Shown: positions 23,180 through 36,692, counted from the stretch's first letter. The stretch is 64,000 nucleotides of DNA from Primula veris (GCA_963682055.1 OY821749.1:6002336-6066335); one strand, 5' to 3'. Notes: generated by a model from the sequence alone, not told the origin. A program made the numbers and translations.

Positions 23180-23926
23180 CCTCTCTCTCTCTCTCTCTCT
23201 CTACTGAGTAGGTACCGGAATTTTACAAGGACACCGCCGATTTGTTCTGTTTTCGCCGGCTATTGCTATGATCTTATTTCACTCTCTCTCTCTCTCTCCA
23301 TTTGCTCACTCTCTCTCTCTTACAACAATACCAAGTTTTTACTAGTATTACTACATCTTTCTTTCTATCCTTGTTTTTTCCTTTTTTCCGAATGCCTGTA
23401 GTAACTTGAAAATAGTAACAAAGGGTCCACAATTACTTGTATTGCTCGTATTAATGAAATAATTGGACACCATACTACTTTAAAATAATTATCCGTTTTG
23501 AATTCATTTTTTTTTTAATGATTAGGATGAGGTTTATTTTTAAAATAACTAATTGTACTTTGGTATCACTTTCACAAATATATAAACCGTTCAAAATATG
23601 TTATTGTACTATTTTAGTTTGGCTCTCTGCACACAAAAAAATCAGTTATCCCATAGTTCGTCACTGAACTCTTTTGTCATATCTAGTGACGAGGTTCTCT
23701 TTTCACCGCACATTCGTTCACTACTGGAGATATTGTGAATTCAGCTGTATATAAAACTATCATTTGTATATTAAACTGTCTATTGATTGTCATTTTATAT
23801 GTTCATTATACTCTCATTTTTATATGTTCATCAGACTGTCATTTTTACATTAGATTGTTCATTAAACAGTACTAGATAATCTATTATAATGCCTATTTTA
23901 CCCTTTCAGAGCTGAACCATAACTTA
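23180..23926. other. Leader/promoter region of the DeSI-like gene and intergenic DNA
   Basis: Begins with (CT)n tracts at about 23181-23203, 23281-23298 and 23309-23320, purine-rich on the coding strand and typical of plant leaders. The remainder is AT-rich. No additional gene was recognised. Confidence 0.45.
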
Positions 23927-24450
23927 TTAGCATATTGTTATTGTTAGTAAACCATCAAGACTCAAGAGGAAGATTTGATGATCTCTGACGCCCCCTACGG
24001 GTTCAGATCGGAAAGTGCATATAAAATCAATAAAAGTGCATATAAAATCGAGCAAAGCTATATTTGAAAAGTATACCAAAAATTTATCTGCCAGATGTTT
24101 TTTTATTTTTTGAGAATTGTCTGTAGATGGTTTACTAACAATTAGGGTTGGGCGAAAACCCAAAAAAAGCGAATCGATAACCGAACAAAAAAAGATCGAA
24201 ACCGAAAAACAGAAACTTTTTCGGGTCAGTTTACAATAAAACCGAATCGAAAAAACCGAAAAAGAAAAACTAAACCCGAAAAATGAAAAAACCCGAAAAA
24301 ACCGAAACCGGAACGAAACAAACCGGTGTGGTTCGGTCCAAAAAATTAAAAGGACCGAAATCGAAAAAATCGAACCGAAAAATCTCTCGATTTCAGTTTC
24401 GGGGTTTTTTAAAAACCGAACGGAGCCTACTAACAATAATAAGATGCTAA
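23927..24450. mobile_element. Possible TIR element with ACCGAA-rich interior
   Basis: TTAGCATATTGTTATTGTTAG at the left faces the complement of TTAGCATCTTATTATTGTTAG at the right, about 24 bp with two mismatches, so the segment looks like a TIR element. The right half is dense in AACCGAA/CCGAAAAA repeats, which create a spurious 169-codon open frame on the minus strand. TTAGTAAACC also recurs internally near 23943 and, inverted, near 24127, hinting at nesting. Target-site duplication is unclear. Confidence 0.4.
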
Positions 24451-24514
24451 TACGGCCGGCAGAAAAAAAAAACAGTTCTGTTACAATAGAGAAAGAGAGA
24501 CAGTTAATGAATTA

Positions 24515-27500
24515 ATGGAGCTTTCTTTTCCACTTCTCACTCTCTCTCATTCCCACTCATGCTCCATTTCATGTTCCTCAAAATTCAAGTTATTACCCAA
24601 ACAAGCTTTTCCAACTAACACTAACAAACTCTTACTCTCATTCACACCACCTCCAAAGTTGCTTCATAATTCTCTTCCACTTAAGGTCACATTTTCATCA
24701 TCTAATCATAATTGGCTTTTGGTTTCTCCGGACGACCAATGGGGAACATGGACTGCTCTCTTTGCCACCGGGGCTTTCGGTCTCTGGTCGGTTTACTTAT
24801 CTCTCTTATTTTTTTGTTGCATTATATGCAGGTGCGGAGCCAATGTACGCCGCTGTTTTAAAAAACTCGCAACGTTGCGCAACGTTTTGCGATATAGTGG
24901 TTTTTGAAAGAAAAACGCAACTCTAAAACGCTATTTGGATGAAAAAACGCTAAATTCGCGCTATAGTAACGCTATTTACGCTACAGTGGATGCTATTTAT
25001 GCTATAGCGGGTGTAGTCAAATTTTTTTATTTTTTATTTTTGTTCAAAATTTTAATGAAATTATTGGAGCTTAAAGAGAATCAAACCCCAAAACTCTTAC
25101 AAACAAAGTAAATACTCTGGCATCTCAAGTATAATCATTTTGTAATTATTAGTTACAATTTTTTATATATATTTAGTTAATTTTTATTAGATGTTTTGAA
25201 TTTAATGCTATATTTATACGTATTTGGCAAAAAAAAAATACACCGCAAAGCGCTATGTAGCAACGCTATTTGCACTTTTAACGTTTCTCTCGAAAAAACG
25301 CTACGGTAGCGATAACGCTATTTAAAACACTGATGTACGCCCACTGAGGGTTGTAGCCCCCGCTGAAATCTGAAAAATTATTATTTTATACGTATTTGTT
25401 AATCAAAGTCTAATGTAACATTGTAGCATAATGGTTCAATGTTAAAACCAGAAGTTTTAATGTAATGTTTGGTTGTTGGTTCGAATCTGCACAGAGAAAT
25501 TATCATATTTTGGCTTTTTGTAAAAATATTACATTGGTACTATTATCGTATCTTATATGTTGTGATAACAATATATTTTTTTTGTTACATTTTTACAAAA
25601 AAAAATAGTCTATAAACATTATACAGTTTCTCAAAATCTTCATAAATATTGAAATTTAAAATCACTAGTACATATTTGTAGTTGTACTAAATATAAATAA
25701 ATTACATGGTCTGAATTTATTAAAATGCAATTAATATATTGTTATCGTTCAATTTAACCAATCATGGGAGAATTGGAAACATCATTTGCAAAACGCTTAT
25801 CATATCTAAAAAAAATAAGATATATACTCATTATATTGTGTCACCGCTCAACCGAAATTCTGGCTCCGCACCTGATTATATGAATAAAAAGTACTTCATT
25901 TTTAGCATTGTTGTACTGTTGTTATTTTCTAGATTAGTACCATGAATTCTTATTTTTCATGTTTAGTACCCTAAATTTAAGTTTTTTTTTTCACTTTTGA
26001 ACTATTTCGTCCAATTATATGACACATGGCATCGGGATAATTGAATTCATGGTACTAAATAATAAATAATTGAGAATTTAGGGTATTAAATAAAAAATAT
26101 TTAAGAATTCAGGGTATCACTAGGAACGGAAAAATTCAAAATAGAATAAAAACATGAATTCAAGACACTAAATAAGAAAAATAAGAATTCACGGAATTAA
26201 TCAAGAAAATATCAACAGTTCATGGTACAAAAACCTAATACTTGTGGTAGGGTTGAAGAATATACCATCGTGTAGGATTAAGTATTGTCTTAAGAAAAAA
26301 GTAGGATTAAGCACGGAGCCTTTAACATTAATAAATACTGTTACAAAAGCGATCGGATTTGGCCTATGAAACATAAAATTGCTCCCACCGTTGTTTCATA
26401 ATACTCCCAATGCCATGAATTCAATGGGTCATATAATTGGACGAAATTCATGATGGGAGTATTAAAATGAGTTTAGCTGTGCATATATACTTTTTCTTAT
26501 AGTTCTTGAACTTTTGATTTTTGTGTCTTTAGTACTAGTAATTATGATGGTTAAGGTTTTTTTAGTACAAATGAACTCTGTTGCTAGTTGTGTGAGTTAA
26601 CCTTTTTTTTTTATGAAAAAGAAATGTGCACCGGTGTGGTGTATGCTTACTTAAATATTTTCATTTTCACTTGTTTCAAAAAGGTTTAATTAAAATAAGA
26701 AATATAAGTGAAAATATATCATTATGTGATTTGCTATGTTCACAACTTCCACATTCATTATCACTGGTAAGAGGGATATAAAGGGTAATAATGCAAATGA
26801 CTTATGTACTAATGCACCCCCATATTCCATATTAAAGGGAGTGTTGAAAGAATGTAAACTCACATTTCCCCTAATTTAAGGATGATAAATTAAAACAGTT
26901 CATATGCCTTATGAAATGTCTGTAAATGATACTATCATATTATGTGTCAAGAAGAGTCGAGGAATAGGGGATCTTGGAATGAAAGTACCTTCTGATAGTG
27001 AATGTTCCGCTATCTTATTATTCATGTGTATCAGTCATATTGATGCTGCAAAGACAATAATTGTAATTTTTAATGGGTAGTTGATGATATTGAGCAATTT
27101 TGTGAGGGGTTTAGTAGATATTTTAACTATTACTAAATACTAATCCATACGAATTCCGACTAATTGGTATGGCAGACAACGGAATCCATCCGATTTGTAA
27201 AGGTTGGCCTTATTAAATTTCCTATTAACATCTAAATAAAGCACTAAATTCATGACGGATTATCTATGAATATTCAATGGGTCAATGATGGTATTCATTG
27301 GCTCTTTCTGGATAAGTTGAGAGTATCACGGAGTAATTTAGTGAACTTTGGGTAACTGGGTACTGCATACCAATAAGATGAGTACCAGATTGAATGTTTC
27401 TCCTTATTTCTTTGGTAAAATAATTAATATCAATTTTCTTGAAGGTCGGAGAAGACCAAGATTGGAAGCATGATCAGTGCAGCATTAGTGAGCACACTAG

Positions 27501-30500
27501 TTGGGCTTGTGGCTAGTAATATCGGGATTATTTCTCATGAATCGCCAGTGTATACAGTTGTATTCAAATATTTGCTTCCTTTAACTGTTCCATTGCTGCT
27601 ATTTAAAGCAGACCAACGCCATGTCATCAAATCTACTGACACACTGCTCTGTGTATTTTTGCTAGGATCAGGTTATATTTTAAAACTTAATAAGCCTTTT
27701 CCACATGCCTCTCACTTCTTTTCACAATGCGGTTGTTATCATTTTTAATGTGATAGTTGGTCATCAGTGTGATCTCATAAATGGATGATTGTGGTCGTTT
27801 TCTTATGCCAATTGTGAAGATAGATTGTCTGTTGGGTTGTTTGGAAATAAACGATAAAACTTCAAGCTTATATTCATGACTTCCCTTCTTTTTTCTTTTG
27901 ATTTATAAATGAAGCTATATTCCTGTTTTGAGATCTTCCTTTTGCTGATTTTCTTTTCTGATTTTCATCTGCAGTTGCAACAGTTATTGCAACTTTCGTA
28001 GCTTATAAGTTGGTGCCTATGCGAACGCTTGGCCAAGACAGTTGGAAAATAGCTGCTGCTTTGATGGGTAGTTATATTGGTGGAGGTAACTTATGGGAAT
28101 AGTTAATTACAGCGCATTTTTCTTTTGTTGTAAGAAATTATTGCCTAAGTTCCAAGATGCAGTTACGCATTTTCAGTTACAAGCGTAGTTATAACTCAAG
28201 TCTCAGTTATAACTCAAGTTGTAACTGAACTCGTCTAAACAGAATAATAAAAGAACTCAACACAGTTATATAATAATAATAATAATGACGAAGTTCTATC
28301 TAATCCTAGATCTACGTCTTCGAGGCACTCACCCAGTTATATATTGATATCTGGTCTTTTTTTACGAGAGGTAAAGTAAAAACTATAACTCTACTCCGTT
28401 TATATAATACGGTTACAAGACAAAATAAAATAGGTCTTGTATGTTTTGGTTAATATCAATCAAATCTTCTTTTTTCAATCTTGTAATTGATTTGTTCTCT
28501 TTCCTTTGTTGATCTTGTTATCTTCTTTATTTCGAAATTTATCATTATCTTTTCTTTCGCTTGTCTTCAAAGATATTTCCTTATTTATCTTCATAGATCT
28601 TTCCTTCTTGCTTTTTCCTCTTTTATTCTAAATTGATTTGACTTTGATATTTTGGAGGAATATCTTCTGATTTAATTTAATTTCTTCTATTAATACCACG
28701 AACAAATATTTAATCATCAGAATTCGAAAATCTATGTTGACATAATTTTCACAATTAAATTTGCCATTAACTCAGTTACATGTGACTTATAACTGAAAGT
28801 GTAATCTGTCTTCACCAGTTGTAACTGAAATACCTTAGTAACCTGTAAACTCACATAAACTCAAACAGTTAAACGCACCAATTTATATCACGATTAAGAT
28901 CAATAAACTGGCATATTAATGACAAACAAGTTAGTTATTCTCTGGGACCTAGCATTAACGTCCCAACCCTTTTCCTAATTTCAGTAATTTGGTTCTACGC
29001 CACCAATTGTTAGCTTGGAATCCATTACAAATGATTGTAGAGAGACAAAGTTCTATATTATATTTCTAATTGAATCTAAATGAAGAGAAACTAAGTTTTT
29101 AAACAACTGGGAACCCAATGGGTTAAAATGTAAATACCAAAAGAGTATGGACTAAATAACAAAGAATGATAAATAAGAAATAGGAAATAGATAAATAGCA
29201 ACAGCCCTTGGTCGCATACTCCCGTACACGTGTCAACCCCCTCGCCTCGTCCATTTCCGTCTCCATCAAAACATCTCACTGTTTACTTATGGCATTACAT
29301 TAATTGGTAATTCCGCTCTCTTCCATTTCTGTATGTGGTGAACTATAATGTCTAAAATTACAAACAAAATATTATGAAACAAGAAGACTTTTCACAATTT
29401 TCAGTAATTCTGGTTCTAATCAAACATAAATAACCTTGACTTTTGTTCATTATCTGGATAATAGAATATCTATGTCAAGAATAATACTTAATATTAGACT
29501 TGTTCAAGTCTCACGTTGAATAGTATTGAATCAGTCCTCACTTTATTTGTAAAATCATTCACGGTGATTTGTATAGTTTTTTCGAGTTTAGGTGTTAAGA
29601 TAGTAGTTCTGACTTCTGATGTATAGCACATAGCTTTCAGGATATCATGAAATTTTATTTATTACTAGATGCGACTTGTGCAGGGTTATCATATGCAATT
29701 ATGCATGTTGGAGAGCTTACATACACTGTCTTCCCAGAACTTCTAGGACAGTTGGTACTTAGTGATTTAGTTGTACTAGCTATTTCTCTACACTATTCAT
29801 TAACTAACAAATCTGTCTGTTTTCCATCTATATAGCTGTCAACTTCGTCGCAATTTCAGAGGCTCTTGATGTTTCTCCATCAGTTTTTGCCGCTGGTTTA
29901 GCAGTTGACAATGTCGTATGTGCTATTTATTTCATGATATTGTTCGCACTGGCCTCTAAAATACCTCCAGAACTACCCTCAACAACATCAAAAGGTAAGT
30001 AAAATACTGTAAAATTGGTCCTTCATAAAAGCATAACATAATCCTTTGCTCCCCTGTCTCCTTTATATCATGGGAAAATGCTCTCTATGACTTATTCTTT
30101 GTGACCACGACCCTTTTTCTATTCAAATATGGAATTGCAAAGATTAATGTGTATCATCTCTATCATATTTCCTAACTACTTCGAAAAATTTAGTTAACAT
30201 TTGTGTCCAATATTGATCTTGTTGTTACATTATGTAGAAACTGTATTTTTATTGATTATATTAAAATTTAGTCAGTACAATATATAGCCAAGACCAGGCG
30301 TAATTACAGGAGATCTTTACAATTGCAATAAATAAGATTGATTACATAATCAAAAACTTATCCTAATCTTTATCTAATTCAAAACTCAAATATGGTCAGA
30401 GTTTATTGCTGGGCTTTTAATGCTAGGCTGATTTTGTGCAATTACTTTAACATCCTCCCGCAAACTGGACGGACCTTGACGGACAAGTTTGAGAGGAAGA

Positions 30501-33500
30501 AGAGAATGCCGGTGCTTATGAAGAGGCTTGGTAAGAAGGTCGGCTGGCTGGTCAACAGATGGAATATAACAAACGCGGTGACTACCGGAAACTACTTTCT
30601 CACGCACGAAATGGTAATCTAGTTCAATGTGTTTTGTCCGCGCATGAAAGACTGGGTTGGAGGCCATGTATGTTGCACTTAAGTTATCACAGTGTAAAAG
30701 AACCGGGAACTGCACCTGAGCTCCAAGTTCATATAATAATAGAGCTAACCAAGTAGTTTCAGCACTAGCATGAGAGAGAGCTCGGTATTCAGACTCGGCA
30801 CCGGAACGGGCGATTGTGGCCTGCTTTTTGGAACACCAAGAGACGAGATTGGTGCCGTGATAGCAAAGGTAAGTAGACGTTGATTGGCGGCTTTCAGGAC
30901 AGCCTGCCCAATCAGCATCGGAGTAGGTGCTGAGATGAGTTGGTTAGCGTTGGGGACGGAAAAACAGTCCATGACCAAGTGTACCCTTTATGTACCTGAG
31001 GATACGCTTTGTAGCAACTAAATGTGAGGTACGAGACTGACTCATAAATTGAGATATTGAGCTGACTGCATAGTCAATGTCGGGGCAAGTTATCGTCAAG
31101 TATTGGAGAGAACCAACAATTTCTCGGAAAGCAGTGTGATTCGCATGTATGTCGCCATCAGTCGAAGCAAGAATTTCTTTGGCCGACATAGGTGTAGTGA
31201 CAGGCTTACAGAGGAGCATGTCATGCTTGATTAGAAGATCATTAGCATACTTGAGCCGGCTGATGTGGAGGCCATCGTTTTGTGAAGAAACTTGTAAGCC
31301 TAGAAAATAATGTAGAGGACCAAGATCTTTTATATCAAAACCACGACTAAGTGCATCAATGAACCCTTTCAAAAGTTTATTATCACTGCCCGTAACTACG
31401 ATATCATCAACATATAAAAGAAAGTAAATAATTTGAGTGCCACGACGAAAAATAAAGAGAGATGAGTCGGCCAAACTCTGAATAAAACCAGTGGAGATGA
31501 GGAATGATGTGATTCGGTGAAACCAAGCTCGCGGGGCCTGCTTAAGGCCATACAATGCTTTGTGAAGCTTACAAACATGATTGGGTCGTGAAGAATCGAC
31601 AAACCCAGGTGGTTTGAGTCATATAAACGTCCTCTTGAAGAAACCCGTGAAGGAACGCATTCTTGACGTCTAACTGGCGTAGAGACCATCCTTGAGAGAC
31701 AGCAATACTAAGAACAGTACGAATTGTGGCGGGCTTAATAACCGGGCTGAACGTTTCTTCATAATCAATACCTTGTTCTTGATGGAATCCTTTGGCGACA
31801 AGTCGTGCTTTGTGTCGATCGATTGTGCCGTCTGAATTACGCTTGATGCGGAAAACCCATTTGCAACCAACTGTGTTTTGAGACGGTGAGGGGGGCACAA
31901 GAGTCCAAGTCTGATTCTTCAGGAGAGCATTGATTTCATCTGCCATAGCACTATGCCAAGCTGCTTGTTTGGAAATGTCAGTATAACATGTAGGTTCTGA
32001 ATTTTCAATGACAGTAATAAGAGCTCGGGTAAAGGATGGCGATTCTGTTGGTTTAGTGTACCGTCTTTGGATCAGGTGGTCATTGGATGTCGGGAGGGTT
32101 ATCCAGGCGGTGGATTGGTGGCTGAAGTCGTAGCAGCTGTTAATGAGTCCGAGAGGAACGGTTGCAAAGATTGAACATCATTGGTTTCCATCGCCACTAA
32201 TGGGGGTGTTTCATCTGTCGTGGTTCTTACAAGTCAAGCACGGCGATGATATGTCTTTAGAGGTTTATTGATGGACGATGGCTCTTGAATTGATGCGGAT
32301 GTAGTAACATGAAGCGGCGGCGTTTCATGAGGTTGAGTCGATGTGTCTGTTTGGTTAATATTAGAAGTTGAAGCTTCTGTTTCTGAAATAGATTGTATAG
32401 GCAGGCCAATGGGCTCAAGGTGTGATGTAATTATTGGCTCACAATGTGATGTTGCAGTTGGTGAAACAGGAATAGGGCTTGGGCATGGTAAGAGAGCAAA
32501 TTCCAACGGGGTAGTATGTTGTACCTGCAAATTTTTGTAGGGAAAATAACTTTCATTAAAAATAACATGTCTTGATACATATAGACGACCGGTAGTTGGA
32601 TCGAGACATCGATAACCTTTATGTTGGGGACTGTATCCTAAAAAGACACATTCTATACTACGACTTGATAATTTATCGGAGACATAAGGACCAAGATAAG
32701 GAAAACAAGAACAGCCAAAGACTAGAAGGGACGAGTAGGAAGGAGAAGTATCATAAAGGCGATGGTGAGGAGTGTTCCAATTTAAAACAGATGTAGGGAG
32801 GCGATTAACAAGATAAACAGATATGAGGACAGCTTCGACCCAAAGTTTGTGCGGAGCACTAGCAGTGAGTATAAGGTTTCGAGCCATGGTGGCAATGTGA
32901 CGATGCTTTCTTTCGGCAAGTCCATTTTGTTCAGGGGTGTGTGGATATGAAAGTCGTTGTTGAATGCCCAAAGAGTTACAGTATTCAGTGAATGAATTAT
33001 TAACATATTCCGTGCCATTATCACTTTGGAGAAATTTCATGACGACACCAAAGTGATTTTGAATTTTAGCAACAAAAGTTTGAAAATGGGTAAGTACTTC
33101 ATTTTTCCGGCGCATTGGATAAACCCATGAATATCGTGAAAATTCATCAGTAAAAAGAACGTAATATTTAAAACCGCAAGTAGAGGGAGTGGATGAAAAC
33201 CATACATCACTATGAATAATATGAAAAGGATAATGAGCGGACAATTTATTAGACTGGAAAGGTAATTTATGAGACTTGCTAAGAGCACATTCATGACAAA
33301 AATTACGAAAAGAAATCTTAGATCCAATAGAAGAACCTAAACGAAACAAGACATCAGATGAAGGATGGCCAAGTCTCTTGTGCCAAATGGAAGAGTGAAT
33401 GGTGGCAAGAGCTTGTGGAGTGGAAGGAACGTTCGATAGTTGAAGAGGATATAGCCCGTCTTTATAAGGGTCCTGAAACAATAAACGACCGGGGAATGTA

Positions 33501-36500
33501 AGCAAAAAATATGATAATAATCAGGTGCGAAAAGAAATACAACTTGATTGTCTTTAGTAAAGCGAGCAACAGATAATAGATTTTTGCGAATGGAAGGGAT
33601 TCGAAAAACATTTTGTAAAGAAAAATTGGATGATCCTACAGAAATGGGCAAGTTACCAGTATGGGAAATGGGCATTGAGTCCCCATTACCCATAAAAACG
33701 TTATGTGGACCATCATATTGTTGCGGATTATTGACATGCATGGAGGTCATGTGATGAGTAGCTCCGGTGTCCGGATACCAATTAGGATCTGCCGCGAAGT
33801 GAGCTCCAGCGAAAGGTGCAGCAGTGTTTGGGCCTGGATATCGATGAGGGCACTGATTGTTTCCATGCTGATTTGTGTGGCAATTGGAGCACCAAATTGG
33901 AGCCGGACCAAGTAGACCATTGGAGGGCTGAGATCGAGGGGCCGAATTTGGAAATGTGTAACGTCCAAATGCATTAGATGGTGGCAATTGTGCAGGAAAT
34001 TGTGGCGACGGAAATCCATTGTAGTGTTGTTGATAGTTGCGTGCATTGTTATACGTTTTCGGACGACCAAAATTCCGGCTGTTTGAACTGAAATTCCGAC
34101 CAGATTGGGGACGATTATCGTGACGTGTATTGCTATTATGAAAGAGAGCAGTGGCTGATCCGTGCTCATGAGTGCGAGGTTGCTGGGAATCAAAAGACAG
34201 AATGCGAGATCTAAGTTCGGTGAAGTCAGGGAGAGAAGAGTGTTGGGAAAGAGCGGTACGGAGCATAAGATAATCAGATCCAAGGCCATGGAGTGTTGCA
34301 ATAATCAAATCCTCGTCAGATACTGGCTTTTTGATAGCAGCCAATTGATCAGCAATTGACTTCGCATGACGAAGATACTCGTCAATTGATTTAGAACCTT
34401 TGTTAAGCTCAAGAAGTTGTAGCTTAAGACTAGAAGCACTAGCCGCAGAACGTTACGAGTAGTGGCGAGCGAGGCAATCCCAGATTCCTTTAGAAGTGTC
34501 GAATCCAATGGTAAGTTGCGATACACTCTTAGTTAGAGAAGTGGTGATAAGACTAACGATTTGTTGATCCACGGTGAACCATTCTTCATATTTGGTGTTG
34601 GAGATAGTTGTAGCTGCTGTAGTTGACGTAGCAGGTGTGTCAATAGTATGAGATGGTTCCGGTATGGAACCATCTATATAACCTCAGAGTTTAGCACCAT
34701 ATAGGTACGGTTTGATTTGTCGAAGCCAAATGAGATAATTTGTCTCAGTGAGTTTGGTGAATTGTGCAGTGTTTTGGGTAGGAGCCGAAAATGAAGAGGA
34801 GGCCATGGGAGAAAAAGGAACAGAAGAAGGAGAAGGAAAAGAAGGAAAGGAAGTAACAGCAAGGGGAGGGGAAAAAAAAAGGATAACTGAGAAGAACTAT
34901 GACTTAGGCTGATACCATGTAGAAACTGTATTTTTATTGATTATATTAAAATTTAGTCAGTACAATATATAGCCAAGACCAGGCGTAATTACAGGAGATC
35001 TTTACAATTGCAATAAATAAGATTGATTACATAATCAAAAACTTATCCTAATCTTTAGCTAATTCAAACCTCAAATATGGTCAGAGTTTATTGCTGGGCT
35101 TTTAATACTATGCTGATTTTGTGCAATTACTTTAACACATTATCTTGAAACTTGCATATTATTTCACTCCAATTGTCTCTGTTGCATGAAAGTTACAAAT
35201 ATAATCAAACTATTCTGTACCCTAGATTTTTTCGCTACAAATACCAAAATAAATAAATATAACAAGTATATGTTTCTTTTGTTTAAACTCTTTAGATATT
35301 AAATGCAGATGCCAGTTTGTATACAGAATCTGATACAGTTAAGAGACCCCTTGTAATGCAAAGTGCTGCAGCTTTAGCTACTTCCTTCTTAATCTGCAAA
35401 ATTGCGAGCATAACCACTTATTTATTTAAAATAAATGGAGGTGATCTCCCTGCAATAACAGCAATTGTCATCGTTCTAGCAACTCTGCTACCAAAACATT
35501 TTGCTTATCTTGCTCCTGCTGGTGATACTATTGCCAGTGTCTTGATGCAGGTACTTAAAAATTTCCATTTCATTTAATAATTTTGTATTTCTATGGGAGC
35601 CTTGCCTTGATTGCTCATTGAGGATTTGTCTTATTGCAGCTTTTGAGCTGATTTTTTTTTATATGGACAAAAATGCTAGCTGTTCATGATTCTAGCCCTT
35701 GGCCGATAAATTTGGTTGCTAAGTATATGAGCTAGTACTTTTATATAAAAGTTTAAATACCCAAACAATATAACCTGTCTTAGAAAGAACTTTTCTTCTG
35801 AAAAAAATAACCATTTAAAATAACCTCTTCCGTTCAAAAAAAAAAAAAGAAAAAGAAAACAGTTTATTCAGTTTATTTTCAAAGAAAGTTTTTTAACTAA
35901 ACCCACTACCCCTTTTTTTCTTGTTTCTAAAATTTAACTTTTTTGGTTTTAGAAATAATCTCATTCTATTTTATGTTTTCAACTAAAAAATATACTGCAA
36001 AAAGGCTACAAAAACATGGCTTGAAATTATTTACTTTTTGACCCCAAAAGATTATAAACAGGCGTAAAAGCTATATGCTAACAAAGCAAATATTAACTGA
36101 GAACTTAAGATTTATTTTCCCAAATTTGAATTTAAACATTTAGTTTGACTATTAGATGTAACTTCTGGTCAAACATTAATATAGTTTATACATTTCATTT
36201 CTACAGGTATTTTTTGCCGTGGTAGGTGCCAGCGGGAGCATAAGGAATGTGATTACAATGGCACCCGAAATTTTTACTTTTGCTTTGATTCAAGTGAGTC
36301 TTCATCTTGCACTAATCCTCGGTTTCGGAAAATTATCTCGGTTTGATCTCAAGCTCTTATTATTGGCGTCAAATGCTAATGTCGGAGGGCCTACAACAGC
36401 TTGTGCAATGGCAACATCTAGGGGTTGGGACTCTTTGGTCGTTCCTGCGGTTTTGGTGGGTATTTTTGGAATTTCAATAGCAACTTTCATAGGAATTGGT

Positions 36501-36545
36501 TGTGGTACATCGGTACTTAAGCATATGTTTTTATCTAATATTTGA
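24515..36545 (+). CDS. DUF819 family multi-pass membrane protein, likely plastid; complete, six exons
   Basis: Exons: 24515-24786, 27445-27671, 27975-28085, 29836-29994, 35309-35550 and 36207-36545; GT-AG introns; 449 aa, TGA stop. Residues 1 to about 65 are Ser/Pro/Leu/Lys-rich like a chloroplast transit peptide. [20 protein letters not shown] then starts the DUF819 domain, which runs to the C terminus with about ten hydrophobic segments. Recognisable blocks include [74 protein letters not shown] and [15 protein letters not shown]. Known relatives are bacterial YjcL-like and plant plastid membrane proteins of unproven transport function. The charged and glycine-rich blocks are preserved, so the gene looks intact. 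Introns 1 and 4 are swollen by transposons, the latter by a whole Copia element. Confidence 0.92.
24851..25332. mobile_element. hAT-like MITE nested inside the outer hAT element
   Basis: Ends CGCTGTTTTAAA and TTTAAAACACTG form inverted repeats with two mismatches, flanked by an exact 8-bp direct repeat ATGTACGC (24843-24850 and 25333-25340). Subterminal CGCTATTT/ACGCTA motifs recur at both ends. At 482 bp it is non-coding. It splits the left part of the outer element, so it inserted later. Confidence 0.82.
25421..25492 (+). other. tRNA-like segment within the hAT element
   Basis: TAGCATAATGG (25424-25434) fits a Pol III A box and GGTTCGAATCT (25478-25488) fits a B box, 54 bp apart as in tRNA genes. 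The stems do not close into a good cloverleaf, so this is tRNA-derived or SINE-like, not a functional tRNA. Confidence 0.35.
30233..35137 (-). mobile_element. Ty1-Copia LTR retrotransposon, antisense in DUF819 intron 4
   Basis: 4905 bp with two 220-bp LTRs (30233-30452 and 34918-35137) that begin TGTAGAAACTG and end TTTAACA in plus orientation. An exact 5-bp direct repeat CATTA flanks the element (30228-30232 and 35138-35142). By eye the LTRs differ at four positions, so the insertion is young. On the minus strand, TGGTATCAG directly follows the 5' LTR (initiator-Met tRNA primer site) and a purine tract GCGGGAGGA precedes the 3' LTR. Domain order (gag, protease, integrase, RT, RNase H) is Copia type. 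Confidence 0.95.
30453..34806 (-). pseudogene. Copia gag-pol, interrupted by stops and frame changes
   Basis: Begins ATG 34806 ([10 protein letters not shown]). The gag part has UBN2-like sequence and a CX2CX4HX4C zinc knuckle ([14 protein letters not shown], about 33891-33850). The protease motif is DTGA at about 33771. An integrase core with SDVWF, DNGTEY and [11 protein letters not shown] lies in 33505-32234. Reverse transcriptase spans about 31946-30944, with YVDD near 31414. RNase H with HCDN lies near 30700. Gag carries in-frame stops near 34685 and 34456. The frame changes between gag/protease and integrase (about 33340-33500), within RT (about 31560), and again near 30960. The protein is therefore not translatable as one piece and the element needs help from another copy to move. 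Confidence 0.85.
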
Positions 36546-36692
36546 TGTACATTTTGTAGTAAAAAATGGAGTGCACAGAAAACATCCACTTGTTTTAGTT
36601 TAAGAGTCTTTACACCAACTGTTGGAGGGATCCGTTGTGTTTTCTACTCCATATGTATATGTATGTTGATATATACACATGTAACTTGTATA

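Larger units (their letters stand above)
24829..25874. mobile_element. Non-autonomous hAT-like element in DUF819 intron 1 (outer)
   Basis: Inverted ends CAGGTGCGGAGCCA / TGGCTCCGCACCTG are flanked by an exact 8-bp direct repeat ATTATATG (24821-24828 and 25875-25882). The 1046 bp include a second inserted element (24851-25332), leaving about 560 bp of its own. No transposase frame. A tRNA-like segment lies inside. Confidence 0.88.

Noticed and set aside
23927..24436. 169-codon open frame on the minus strand
   Set aside because: It is the translation of ACCGAA/CCGAAAAA repeats and is Phe/Ser-rich without a domain.
29647..29835. Open frame inside DUF819 intron 3
   Set aside because: No match to the DUF819 sequence. 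Exon 4 starts at 29836 after a clear AG acceptor and joins exon 3 in frame without it.
31396..31689. Additional frames overlapping the Copia pol region
   Set aside because: Other-frame shadows. Domain motifs show that the real coding trace runs on the minus strand with frame changes.
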